Shown here: positions 1 through 12,760 of the stretch, piece by piece
Layout of the letters: each line of letters starts with the position of its first letter
Numbering within the stretch: the stretch's first letter is position 1
DNA from: Carallia brachiata
Lineage: Eukaryota; Streptophyta; Magnoliopsida; Malpighiales; Rhizophoraceae
DNA length: 64,000 nt
Reading direction: 5' to 3'
Assembly (NCBI GenBank): GCA_021464245.1
Contig: JADCRB010000053.1
Span: 1,989,057-2,053,056, forward strand
Program-made: the position numbers and the translations under genes
Notes under the pieces: model-generated
Told to the model about the DNA's origin: nothing
What the model saw: only the letters and a program-made list of their open reading frames with translations
The model's database searches: none

Positions 1-59
1 ATCAATAATAATTGATCAAGCAAATTCTAATTTGAATTCTAATTTTTTGTGATCGTCGA

Positions 60-475
60 ATTCCGTAAATTCTATTGTAGCGATGATACTTTATGGTAAC
101 AAGTGCTGGCCTATAAAGCAACAACATACACAGAAAATGATGGTTATAGAGATGAGGATGCTCTGATGGATGAGTGGGCACTTTAGAAATGATAATATTA
201 GGAATGCGAATATTCATAATAAAATAGTGTGACACTTATCGAAGAGAAATTAAAAGAGTGACGTTTGTGTTAGTTTGGACATATCAAATATAGACTAACA
301 AGTACTTCTTTTAAGAAGGGAAGATGAAATGAAGAGTGGAAGAGGTATACTTAAGTTGATTTATGAATCATTAATTAGAAAAGATTTAAAACAATTAAGT
401 CTTATTGATGATTTACTATACGATAGAACAAAATGATGAAAACAAATTCATACAATTGATTTCGATTAAATTTGA
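60..475 (+). mobile_element. Degenerate LINE (non-LTR) reverse transcriptase 3' end
   Basis: Read on the plus strand with stops and frame shifts ignored, this stretch spells the usual C-terminal part of plant LINE polyproteins. A run MLYGNKCW (from about 83) is followed by an EMRML-x-WM motif, a GHFRNDNIRN-like motif, a diverged FGHI motif near 280, an RKDLKQL motif near 380, and a DRTK..KQIH motif near 425. In intact plant LINEs these appear in the same order near the end of the reverse transcriptase ORF. Several in-frame stops show it is long dead. The 5' part of the element lies outside the window. No target-site duplication or poly(A) tail was identified. Confidence 0.72.
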
Positions 476-2355
476 AATTGAGATTTTGTCGTGGTTGTTA
501 TTGTAGGCTTATATTCTGTATCAGTGCTACACTGCTCTCAGGATAATCTAATTGTAATTTACCGTAAACCAAAAAAAAAGGAGTAATTTTACCTTTCTTT
601 TATCCTGTTGTTTGGATAAGTAGAGGAGAGAGTAAAATAAGTGGAAGATAAATGAGATGAATGAAAAATAAGAAAATTTTCATTCTCCCCTGTTTGAAAA
701 GCAAATTAAAATTTTTTTATTTTGAAAAGAATAAAAAGTGAGAGAGACGTTATCGTTACACTGAAATTGATTAGTTGTTTAAATAAAAAGAGTAAGCGAA
801 AATTAATAATTTTCCAGAATGAATGAGTTTGGTGGATAATTATCTTTTCCTAGCTCTCAAAAAACAAATTCCAAATAAGTTAAGGACTCTTCTCATGCTG
901 TAATCCTTCCTCACCCTCCATTTTCACCTTTTTTTTTTTTTTTTTTGACTAAGAAAAAAATTTATTACAGATCTATCGATCATTAAATTTATAGATTGGA
1001 GTTGGAATAATCTCTATTTGTAACACCTTATTTAATCACTCTAAACAATCGGAGTTGAAATAATCTCTATTTGTAACACCTTATTTAATCACTCTAAATA
1101 AACAAACTTATTACTCAAGTACTCGTATAAAGATATCTTTGTCACAAGAGCATCATTAAAGACTATTTCTCATGCGGCAATCCTTTCTCACCCTCTGTTT
1201 TCGCCTCTCTCTCGATGGTAGAAGTAACAAGGAAATTAGAATAAAATAAAAAAATAAGTAAAAAGGAAATATTTCGCAAAAATAATACAATAATCTGTGA
1301 TGGAAGGCCGATAGAACTAGAAAATCTCTATTTCATATTATGAGAAGAAAAGTGACACACTATTTGTGAAAGAAACACGTCCAATTTTTTAAGAAGGAAA
1401 TATTTTTTTTTATTGTGTAACCCACTAATAATAACAATAAAAATCTTCATACGTGTCACACAACAAAATCTCATTGTTTTGGGTTTGTCACAATCATATA
1501 TATTATATATATATATATATTGAATAATATTAAATAACTTCAGATAAATAATTATGTAATTTAATTTAATGCAGTTTAATAATTTTTTTATTTTATTTAT
1601 TTATAAATTTAATTATCTAACGATATTATATTATTTTAAAATTAATTTAAAATATTGACATGAAGTTACCAAATCTCTTTTTATTGTTTTATCCGGTTAT
1701 ATCAGAACGGAAGAGTTTTTATCAGTGCGGTATGACTGTCACGCACCACCAACTTTAAATTTGACGACACCTGGTACGATAGTTACCAACTAGTGATTAG
1801 TTTGGCAGAATGGTTATGTAACTTTAATTAGTTAGTAACTAGTAATTAAAAGTGCCACTAATCATTATATTTTAGTGGGTTAGGGATTACGTTTTGTACC
1901 ATTTGAACTATGTGATTACGGTACAAATATTTATTAAGGTATTTGATAAAATTAAATATATATATATTTTTAATTAATTAATTTTTATTGAATTTTAAGA
2001 ATATTTATCTGTAATAATTCACTGTTTGACGCTTATCTACTATACACAATAAATAACACAATCCTGCTTACCAAAAACAAAAAAAACACAATCCTTTCTT
2101 GTACACAGAGTACAAAGCCAACACTTTCATTTGGAGACCAAACTGATAAGAACAAGACAACGTCAGGTCGTCAGCAGCAGATAAGCTGAAGGATGCAACT
2201 GACAAGAATGCATTAATGAACCACAAAAGACAAATTGCATCCCATTCCATTTAGCATCTTCACATAAAGAAGTGCCAAAGAGCAACATAATTTGATTGTG
2301 TGTATTTAGGAGGACAAAGCCTTGGCCAATTGGAAAAGTGTGTGAGAGAAATCCC
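476..2355. other. A/T-rich intergenic DNA and HIBADH 5' flank
   Basis: No gene is supported here. The stretch holds an imperfect repeat pair (881-928 and 1158-1205, both reading CTCATGC..CAATCCTT-like then CTCACCCTC), a short tandem duplication (998-1103), a TA microsatellite near 1500-1520 and long A/T tracts. The last 250 bases before 2356 probably contain the promoter and 5' UTR of the downstream dehydrogenase gene, but no convincing TATA box was picked out. Confidence 0.5.
998..1103. repeat. Tandem duplication, 53-bp period, two copies
   Basis: Copy one (998-1050) and copy two (1051-1103) both begin GGAGTTG and share a long nearly identical body ending in AATCACTCTAAA. Only a few bases differ, so the duplication is recent compared with the surrounding sequence. 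Confidence 0.85.
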
Positions 2356-5300
2356 ATGGCAGGAGGAGGAGGAGCATTCTTTTCTCTAATCAAAACCAAA
2401 CCTTCTTTGTTCCAATATGCTTCAACTCTTAGATTCTTCAGTTCACAAGCTTCATCCCAATTTCAGTTTGAGGTAATCCCTTTTCTTATCTTTCTTTGTT
2501 TTCTTTTCTTTGATTAGAGTTTGGTTACTGAACTACTACTACTACTACTACTGCTACCCTTTTGATTGAAATTTGAGTTGGTAACAATATGGTCATCAGC
2601 TAATGAACCACACTGTTAAAAACTCAACTGGGGTTGACATAGTGCCTTGATGAATAAATGATTCCTTAAACCCCCATGTGATTTGAGACAAGTAGCTTTG
2701 ACTTTCCAATGAAGAACTCCATTTATTTGAACAATGGCTTTGGATGATTGAATGCTATTGTTTCATTCTCACTTGGACTTTTTTAGTTGCATGGTTTTCT
2801 GTCTGTTGTTTACCGGGTTTTGGTAGGAAGTGGAATTTGAAGAGCTTACTGACACATTGTTTAGAACTTTCTCATATGTGGTTTTAATAGAAATTTGGTA
2901 ACTAAGTGAGGCTATAACAAGAGACCAAGTTTCTAGGAATTGTTGTGAAGTCGTATGTGATTTGTATGTTGTTTGTGTTCTTCGACTGCATGTTGTTTCC
3001 CTCTTTAAAACCCTAAGGTGCGCGGAAATGGCATTTTGCAATAAAATACTTATAGATTTGAGGAACGGGAAAGAGAAGGAACCTCCAGCAGGTTCTTGAT
3101 CACTAAGCTACTGATCTGTCACTAGGAAAAATCAAACATAGAAGAGAGTTGTTTTTCTTTTTTTTTTTGTGTGATTTTAAATTTGGGGGATATGCAATCC
3201 AGATATGAACTTCAACTTTGAATTAAAGGAAATCTATAGCTTGAGGTGTATATTTTATTCTTTGGAAGCCTCATCACTGGTATAATCCAAAGTACAGACC
3301 TTTAAAAACATGGACTGTACTATAATTGTGATAACTTAAGATAAGAAATTTGAAAGCGTAATAAAACTTTGTTGCACTGACAGGGGAAATGGGGCAAGCA
3401 GATGAGTGAAGATTACATGAATTCCTCTGACGAGTTGAACTTGTTGTAACAGCATTGAACCCGTACAGTTTGAAACCAGTGCCTTTCAAGAACTTTGTTG
3501 GATATGGATTATGTCAATAGAAGTTCTATTCTATAAGTGTATTATTGAACAAGAAAAATAACCACTAAGTGGTGAAGTAGGCCCAACGTGTCGCATTCCA
3601 ATGGCTGCAATATTCTTTTGCAGACTCTTGAAGACAAAGAAAAATTATCGTTTACTCCTGCAGTCGTTTGTGGGAATAAGTGTACAGATGAACTGCTTAA
3701 CCCATTACTGCTCTTTAGATGAATGATGGGAGGTTTTCCTGTTTGTATTTGAACTTGGAAGCATATCGCTTGTTGTTAACATCTTCTTTTACCATTATGA
3801 TATGTTATTGTTGCATATATTTTAATTTTGCTTTTCAACGGGTTGATGTATGACAGAGTGTTGGATTCATAGGGCTGGGAAATATGGGTTCCAGAATGGC
3901 AAACAACCTCATTAAGGCTGGATACAATGTTGCAGTTCATGACATGTAAGGCATCTGTCTTTTTCTTAAAGTTTTGTTGCTATATCTTCTATAACTTCAT
4001 CAAGTCATCATGAAGGCAAATAAATATGGGAATAACTTTCCAAGTTGTCCGGGTTGGGATTTAATTCAGATGTTCAAAAAAGAATGAAACAGATAATGAA
4101 CGCGCTAGATTTTCTAAATAAACTAATTAGTTTATGTCAGAGTTAACAGTTTAGGCTTCAGAGATTGCATCTTGTTTATATCTAAAGGTGGATTCATGTG
4201 GCCAATTTGTTTGTGTTTTTCAGGAACAGTAATGTTATGAAGCTGTTCTCAGACAAAGGAGTTCCAACAAAAGGAACACCATTTGAAGTTGCAGAATCAA
4301 GTGATGTTGTAATTACAATGTTGCCTTCATCATCTCATGTGAGTATTACAGTTCCATTTGGTCTTCATATTGATATTTGGGCTCTATGCTGTTTGTGTGT
4401 TTTGTTTCCTCATTCGGTTTTTCATGGTGTTCTTACTTGTTAGAGGTGTTTATTAGCAAAAGAACCTTGATAGAGGCTTTGCTTCATTTCTCAACCATAT
4501 AACATTCAGTGAAATGCATTACAACGCATATAGTTTGAAGGGCTAAGTTTTCTTTCAAATAAGCTACCAGATTGGCTTTCTTTATTTCTGTAGAAAAAGC
4601 AGGCTTTACGGTGGGGAATTGAATGTTCTTAGTGATCTGATGTTGTGATCTGTTTACCACCTTTTCAAGTGTTGGATGCTCTGAACACTTCTTTGTGCCA
4701 TGACCTCTTTTCCACTTAGAAAGAGTGCAAAAGTAGCCAAAAAAGGAATATGATTTTGATGATTCTTGAATGAACACATCACATGATCTTGTTCAAACAT
4801 GGTAGACAAACCACGTCTGAATCCTATGACAGTCATGTCTATCTGCAAAATGTATCTACAAGTGCCTGTTCTCCTAAATTTGCCGGTCTGAATACTCAGA
4901 TGTCTCAATAACCTTGTACCTTGTAGAAGTTATAAAAAGTTCATTTTGAAGATTTTTACTTTGAGTTTTGACTCCACTTGTTGCCTTTATGAATTTGTTA
5001 AGCTAAACCATGCAGGTATTGGATGTGTACACTGGACCAAATGGCTTGCTTCATCAGGGAAATCTCCTGAGACCTCATTTATTAATAGATTCATCTACTA
5101 TTGACCCTCAAACATCAAGAAAGCTTTCTTTAGCTGTATCTAATTGTGTACTAAAAGAAGGGAAAGGTATCACTTTTGTGAATTAAAGTGCTGACCAAAC
5201 TGCTTTTTCAGTATAGTTCTCTGCTACAAGTTTGCACAAAATCATTTTGTATAGATTCTTTATTTATTCTTGTACCGCCGATTGCTTGATGCAAAAATCA

Positions 5301-8300
5301 TTCCTCAAATGTCTCTGTGATTACTCGGTGCAACTTTATTGTGTCTACGTGTTCATTTATGTTAGGTGAATGATCATGTGGAGTTGGGTGTGGATCAATT
5401 TTGTAGAATCTGTTTGCTTTCTCACCCATCCACCCATGCAGCCAATTATGAGTTTGTCATTGGCTTTCTCGTTCAAATCCATTCTTTTACTGCCTCCGTT
5501 TTATGTGCCTATTCTTCATGGACCTAGCTTCCAAGAATACTGGGCTTCTCCAGTGGATTTTATGAGTGAGGTCCACCATTTCTTGAAGTTGCCCATATTC
5601 TTATGACAATTAAGGCAAAGGGTATATGATTAAACAAACATACAGTTTAAGCTGATTACCCACCTGAGATGTGATTTTCTTGTTATTATTATTATTATTA
5701 TCTTTGCATTGTACTACTTTTCTTGGTGACAGAACAAAAGCTGGTAATTTTCATTGTGTCTAATGCTTTAGATGTAAAAGTTATTCTCATTCCAAATCTT
5801 TGGGATGATGGTTGGATATTTTTGGATCACACAGTCCATGAATTTGTCGAACTTTTCAAATCTTGCTTTTGGACCTGCCATAAGCATTTTTGTTTCTTTA
5901 ACATGAATTGGTTTGCTTCAGAAATGCAGCAACTACATTCCCTCTATTTTTTCCCTGACTTTTGCTTTGTGGGGAGGGGCCAGTTTTATTCCTGTACATG
6001 TCCTCTAAATGTGAATCCTATAATAACGTCTTAAAATATGTCAGACTTAACAGCGTCCTGATCTTAAAGTAATAATATCTTCCTCTTGCCCATTGTTTCG
6101 TACTGGAAAATATCCAGCAATAGCTTCTTATTCTTTTATGCAGGTTATTTTGAGAAACCTGTCATGTTGGATGCTCCTGTATCTGGAGGGGTTCTTGCTG
6201 CAGAAGCTGGTACACTTACCTTTATGGTATCATTTCTCCTCTGACCTCTGTCATAAAGGAATAGTTCCGATGGCACAACAAGCCTCTTAGAAAGATATCC
6301 TTCTTTGGTTAAAAAGCTCGGGATTTTTTTTTTCTTTTCTGTCGTTTCTTTTTCTCTTTCCTGGTTTTCACATATGTTAAATGACCTAATTAATCCAAGG
6401 AAGCGAAGAAGCTGAAAGTTGCCCTGCCTTTTTTTTTTCCCAATTGGCTACAGACTCCTTGAACCGCAGTTTTTATTTTATATGTGCTCTTTATAGTGGT
6501 AGCATGTTATTAGTCATGTCAACTTCATCTGCTGGGTTTTGTTTTAAGACCAGAAGTAAGACAGAACAGTTCCTACCCGTGGCATTAATATTTCACACAT
6601 GGCATGTTTGGCGCAACAAAGCTCAATGCATCTAACAAAAAACTTTGCGACTCCTTCCTCCATGCAACAATCATTTGCATGCCACGCCAGATGACAAGCT
6701 GACACCATATTAGCTAAATCACGAATATGCTGGAAAGACATTCACACACACACACACACACACACTTGATTAACTCATTATCCTTTGCAACATTGAAATC
6801 TTCTGATGGTAATAACTGAATAACCTTGGACAGTCTTGTATTGCATTGAATTTTTCAATCTATTAGTATATGTTTGATAGTTCATGTGTGTGAAATAGTG
6901 GTATCAAAAGACACAAAGTCTCTTAGGTATGGAGTACCAATTTATTTTTTGTTCTTTTAGTTAAATTTATGAAAGTTTTACTTTCCAGGTTGGTGGTTCT
7001 GAGGATGCTTATCTGGCTGCCAAACCCTTGTTCCTGTCAATGGGCAAGAATGCAAATTTACTGTGGTGGAGCAGGAAATGGTTCAGTAAGCTCTGATAAT
7101 GACTCAAACATAACGATTTTATGTTTTGAGTTTCTGCATTCATCTCTCTGTTTAATATAAGGATAGAGCATATGTGGGTTGATTGATTGGGAGAAATTAA
7201 ATTCGATACAAGGACATGACATATTTTTACATTTGTAGCAGCTGAAAACTTTGGGCTACACTTTTCAGTATTATTCCTAGTGGATGGGAGGATTATCTTT
7301 CTAACTGCAAATTTTCAGGACTTTGATGACATTACAATGAAAAATATCAATTTTTTAGTGGGTTGTGATGATATGATCGTCTATCATGTAAATCTATTAT
7401 GAAACTATTTTTGGCTTAGTTCATGTTCAAGACAGATTCTGCATTGTGATATTATGACAGTTATTTGGGAAAGCACCTGATCTCAGGTTTCTGTCTCTCA
7501 AGGGTATTTCTTTTTGGGGGTAAGGGGTTTTTGAGTGCGCTGATTTTTTTTTTTTTTGTTTCATTTATTTAGAGTGTGCCTATCTTTCCCCTTAATAATA
7601 ATTCTCTTTTCCAAAAAAAAAAAAAAAAAAAAAAAAATGGAAAACATCCACAATTTATTCATTAAAAAAAGGATTTTGTGTCTATGAACTTATGTAGAAT
7701 GTACAGTTTCATAAGGGTCATTATCTTTTGTAGAACCGACAAAGTTGTGCTGCTAGTTTGCAATGAGAAAGCGGCGAAACAAGTTTTGGATATGTCACTA
7801 AGGTTGTTGGACTCTAATGTAGCCAGCCTAAAAAGTCCGAGCTTTTCTTGCATCTGAGTCTTCCAGACCATGTGCACTTGATTGTTGTTCTTTCCTGGAA
7901 ATTATCTGGTCCTAGACGTTACAAATTCCTTAAAATGGAAAATTGTTGAAGAAAACATGTGGTCATTGTTGGATAAATCTCTAGATGAATTTCTCAGATT
8001 CTTCTCCACTTACAAAACTCAGATGGTGTGACCACATGGAAACTAATATAAAAATTTTGTTCAGATTTGGAATCCACTTTTTAGCATCTAATTTGTCACT
8101 CAGGCAGCAAAGATTTGCAACAATTTGGCAATGGGTGTGAGCATGGCTGGGGTATCAGAAGCTCTTGCTCTTGGCCAATCCCTTGGAATTACTGCCGCTG
8201 CACTAACAAGGATCCTTAACTCTTCAAGTGCTCGGTGTTGGAGTAGGTATGCAGCTTCTTTACGGTAAATTGCGAGTAAAAACTAATAGTCTAACACACA

Positions 8301-9805
8301 GAGCAATGCCTTTTGAACACAACTTAGAGTTTTTGATTTTGACGAGGGACTATTATGTGTAACTAACAGTTTCGATGCTGGCTAAACAAGAAAATAAATT
8401 GAAGAATGAAAAGCGTCTTTGTAATTCACCACTATTTTTGGTGTGCAAATGTTTGTTCATCTCCTTAATTCACGACTATTATGTGTAGCTAACAGTTTCG
8501 ATGCTGGCCAAACAAGAAAATAAATTGAAGAATGAAAAGCGTCTTTGTAATTCACAACTAGTTTTGGCGTGCAAAGTGTTTGTTTATTGCAACGGGGGAA
8601 TTTTTTTGATATCCTTTCCAGCAGTTAGTTAAGGTTTTTGGATACACTTCCATTCTGTGAAGTGAAAAATGGACTAGTTTATTCCGGGAGCAATTTATGC
8701 TAGCCAACAGCAGTTTTCAATTTTTGGTACTGTTGAAGACGGATAAGTATTCTCTATATTGAGAGCTATCCTTACTCTTTTTCTGGTGATTTTTGCTCCT
8801 CAAATGATTTATAAGAAAGAAATGACACAACGTGGCAGTGATACTTACAACCCAGTTCCCGGAGTGATGGAAGGTGTGCCTGCTTCAAAGAATTACGAGG
8901 GTGGATTTGCAACTAAATTTATGGTCAGTAGTTTCACCTACTTTTGTCAATGACTATAGTGCTAACTGAGAAGCATTTCTTGTCTTTTAGTCCCTTGATT
9001 CTTACGCTGATTTTCCTTGTTCATTCTTACCCCATGTTCCTTTGTAAGTTTTGACTTAATGATAGTGGATGTGGCCAATCCTAGAACAAATTTAGGCATA
9101 TTATCAATGTCGAGGAACCATGTTCAATAAAAAATAATGGTCAAGGTGCATATTATGTTGTGATTCTATGTCTTGATCACAGAGTTTGATGAATAAGTAT
9201 TTCCTATGATGCAGGCTAAAGACTTGAACTTTGCTGCAGCGTCAGCCAAGGAAGTCGGTCTTAGATGTCCTCTTACGTCGCAAGCCCAAGAGATGTAAGT
9301 GCCTTCGTTGCATAAATTAAATTTTGTGGGTGACAGTGCTTTGGTCATGTTCTTTCGCGTACATTCTCTATTTCCACTTTCTCAGCTAACAATGACTTCT
9401 CCATTTAATTTCTCCAACCTAAAATTTTAAATTTGAGAAAAATCTCGGTCCTCTAGGACAATTTTTATTTTGTGTCGAAGCAAAATATAAAAATATTTTT
9501 AGTTTCTGACACATTGTTACTGCTGTAATGTTTTCTTGAAGATTTGAACCATTATTCCAATGTTCAAGTTGTCCTTCCTGTAGTCCATATACTTGCTGTG
9601 AAGTACAAGTATTCAAGCTTCCATTAACTTCATATAGTCCACCTCACAAACACTTCTTATATTCTTACTGTCATTGCAATCCCATATGTTGGACTGTACT
9701 ACTAATGATTTCCGCAGATACACCAAACTGTGCGAGGAAGGTCACGACTCCAAGGACTTCTCTTGCATTTTCCGCTATTATTACTCTGGCAAGGATGAGA
9801 TCTAG
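2356..9805 (+). CDS. HIBADH: 3-hydroxyisobutyrate dehydrogenase, mitochondrial (one-base frame break in exon 6)
   Basis: NAD-dependent oxidation of 3-hydroxyisobutyrate in valine breakdown, probably in mitochondria. Ten exons with GT/AG borders: 2356-2472, 3857-3945, 4224-4338, 5016-5166, 6144-6226, 6989-7085, 8104-8246, 8839-8923, 9215-9294, 9718-9805. The product is about 348 aa, normal for plants. Residues 1-39 look like a mitochondrial presequence (R/S/F-rich, ending RFFSSQASSQFQFE). The Rossmann glycine motif GLGNMG is at 45-50, the substrate-binding DAPVSGG at about 167-173, the catalytic lysine follows GAGNGSA at about 220, and KDLNFAAA is near 295. ATG 2356 is preferred because the upstream open frame has only a TTG. 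Exon 6 is 97 nt where 96 is needed: an extra A near 7051-7056 shifts the frame just before the conserved YCGGAGNGS stretch, which reads correctly in the shifted frame. Every other exon keeps phase. This is a sequencing error or a very recent lesion. Intron 5 holds an AC microsatellite (6742-6765). Confidence 0.93.
8347..8582. repeat. Tandem duplication in HIBADH intron 7, 126-bp period
   Basis: Two copies, 8347-8472 and 8473 to about 8582, share nearly identical sequence beginning GACTATTATGTGTA and containing TTTCGATGCTGGC and AAGCGTCTTTGTAATTCAC. They differ at a handful of positions. The duplication lies wholly in the intron and does not touch splice sites. Confidence 0.9.
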
Positions 9806-11884
9806 CTCGAACAACAGCAGTTACCCCTTGCAGATGCCGTGCCAATGCAAACCACTTGAAACTTTGAGCTTCGTTTATCTTGAACTATTCGTTTGGAGAG
9901 GACTGAGTCTTTTATTATTGCAGGCTCAACTCAATGCATAAAAAATGACTGGAGTGTTAGATTTCTGATATCATGTTGAAGAATTTCTCTTTTTTTTTTG
10001 AGCGACATGTTGAAGAATTTCTAGTTAACCAACGATACTGCTGAATTCTGGAGGAAAGTGTGCTGCAATATTCATATTTTTTGCAATTATAATACCGGCT
10101 GTTTTTCGCAAAATTTCTACGTGATTGAGCATATATGAAGGAGGACCATGCATATCTGTTTGACAATGTTGCATTAGGCAATCGGCACTAGGGGTGTAAA
10201 CGAGCCTAGCTTCAAGCTTGATTTGAAGTTCCTAAATAAAATTGCGAAATTGCAAGCAGATTTTAGACAAGAAAAAGCAAGCTCCTTTTCCCTATTCTTT
10301 CTCATTTAATTTCCATCTGGGGGCTGGCCAGAGCTTGTTTGCAGGTTTCATAGCTATAATTTAGAAAACCAACACTTAAGGTGGTACAATTTGTTGCCCT
10401 GAGTGAGTCAATTAGACATAGGAAATATGAGAGTTAGAGACGGAATATTTACACTTGGAAGAACCAATCTCAATTTTTTTTTTATTTTTATTCTAGTGGT
10501 TAGAAATTACAGTACCCTCATCAAATTAAGTGAATTTCTGCTTCTTTTTTTTCTTTTTTTCAGCTTGTTTTTCTAAGCCCCAAAACACCAAGTTGACTCC
10601 CTAAACATTTTCAAATAATGTCTAAAATAGTCTTAACGGTAGGTAAGCAAGAAACTAGAATTATAGCCATGGAGTTTGGTTTAAACAGAGAGAAAGAGGG
10701 TCCTAAACAAACCAATTCGTTTATTAAAATCTCAATAACTTGTCCAATGAGATACTTTGTTATATTTATAATTATACATTAAAAATAAACACTCAATCAA
10801 TTTATTAAAATAAATATTTTTATTAATTAAATTCTATTTACAAAAATAATATTTATAATATCAATTATTTTCATTAAAATTGTAAATTAATCGATCTATT
10901 TATGAAAGCCTCCAAATTTCACTTGCTAAAAAAAAATCTTAACCCTGCTAGGCTCATTAGTCAAACAAACTGAGTTTTTTGTGTTCTCCCCTAGTAAAAG
11001 GTTGAGTGGCTGTTGTGGTGTCTGAAGACTGTAGTGTGGCGATAAGTTCTAGAGTCAGTAATCACCGTGATTTCTAGTGGCAAAGACATGCTCGGCTCTA
11101 CTGGTGTTTGGGTTGTGGGTCTGCTCCTTTGGAGTAGTTGAATAAGGTGTTATAAACAGGAGTTATTTAGGTTTCGACTCACAAATTCGATAGTCGACAT
11201 AACTACAATGGAATTTTTTTGGTCAAAAAAAAAGTAAGCAAAAAATTATTTACATTTTTGTTGTTTTAGATACACAACCGAAAATTTCTTAAAAACAAAA
11301 AATATAGAACAGAAAGTTTTATATGAAAAGAAATTTTGCCCAAATTGCCACATAAAGAAAGAAAGAAAAAAAAAAACAAAGACAGGAAAGGCGCTCTAGT
11401 TCTCTCACTCCCCCGTATGCTCTCATTTTTCATTTCCACACTTTCTTTTCTCAACAAACCAACATTTTTTTCCTATTAATATCATTTTCTTCAAAATTCT
11501 AGAACAGGGTTTTCTTCAATTGAAGAATTGCTAGCAGTGGAATATGATAAACGCGATCCTTTTGCGATAACAAGACTAAAACATGATTAAGCCTTAGAAG
11601 GGAGACTTCTAAAAAATGGAGATATTAGGAAAGACAACTATCTTCTTCCAATTGAACTTATTTTTTAGTGGGATGAGTTAGTGTTTAGTCTTACACACAT
11701 ATTTATAACTAAATCTACTACTAGAAAAGTAAATACTTTAATTACAAAACCAAAATGAAAAAGAAACTAGCATCACATAAAAGAATCAAGTATGTTTGGA
11801 ATATTCTTAAAATATATTTAGAACATTCTAGATATATTCGGGAATCAAATATTTTCAAATCTTCTTAGAATTGGGTTTCTGACG
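9806..11884. other. Intergenic, repeat-derived, no gene supported
   Basis: This stretch contains the 3' flank of HIBADH and A/T-rich DNA. Near 10190 a 'ggggtgtaaacgagcc' stretch resembles dispersed plant repeats. A more GC-balanced block at about 10970-11200 has no readable ORF. Near 11545-11575 a short segment (AAACGCGATCC...) weakly resembles exon 1 of the POLLENLESS 3-like gene and could be the lost first exon of the pseudogene that follows, but the match is too short to claim. Confidence 0.4.
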
Positions 11885-12760
11885 ACCCCTCCGGTCTATA
11901 AAGTCTTGGACTACTCATTCTACGTTAGAATCGAACTGCTGAAGCAATTGAGGCAATTAAATTTTTGTGGCATCTCTGCTCATGTGATTCTTGTGAATCT
12001 ATCAACTATACACTCATTGGACTCTGTGAGGTTAACTAAAATACTCCTCATTTATATGTTTATGCTCTATGAATTATTGCTAAGAGCCCTTACTATTTAG
12101 ATGTGCTATTGTAGAGTGTTACTACGTTTCTACTTTTCTCTGATAGTCCTATTTCTGTGTTTAAAGAAAAAGAAATTTTTTTGTTATAAGGAAGCAAAGC
12201 AGGATTTTTAGTTTCTTTAGGAAACTAAATAAAAGTTTTATTTACTAATAAATAGGAAGTTTAGTTCGACTAAAACAAAAATTAAATGGGAGTTTTAATA
12301 TTCTTAGGTTAGGGAATTGGAGTTTTTCTACTTTAAGTACAACTAACAAAGGTATAATAGAATCATGACAGTCATTGCAAACAATAAAAAAAAAGGAAAA
12401 ATATAAGAAAAGGGAGTAAAATAGAGAAGAAGAATCTGAAAATGACAGACTAATTACTATTTTCTTTATTTCTTGTATTTTCTCATAGATCAAGGATGAC
12501 TAACAAAGAGATTCTGATGTTAAAGTGGAAGCTAAGAAATATTGAACGGGAAAAAACAAGGTGATTTTGCTATTCTTGTCTCTTTCAATTTCCTATTTCC
12601 ATGTTGTATCTAGAAATTACTTGATTCTAAATTTGAAACGATACAACATATTAGTAAGGGTGGCTTTTGTTTACATGCGGATTCCTAACTATCATTTAGC
12701 AAAGAAATATTACCGATAACTGTTATTTATTTATTTATTTTACAGGCATAATTTATATTT

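Noticed and set aside
2296..2355. Upstream extension of the HIBADH start
   Set aside because: The open frame begins with TTG, not ATG; ATG 2356 gives a normal presequence.
9705..9941. 78-aa plus-strand open frame at the HIBADH 3' end
   Set aside because: Out-of-frame reading over exon 10 and the 3' UTR; the real frame ends at 9805.
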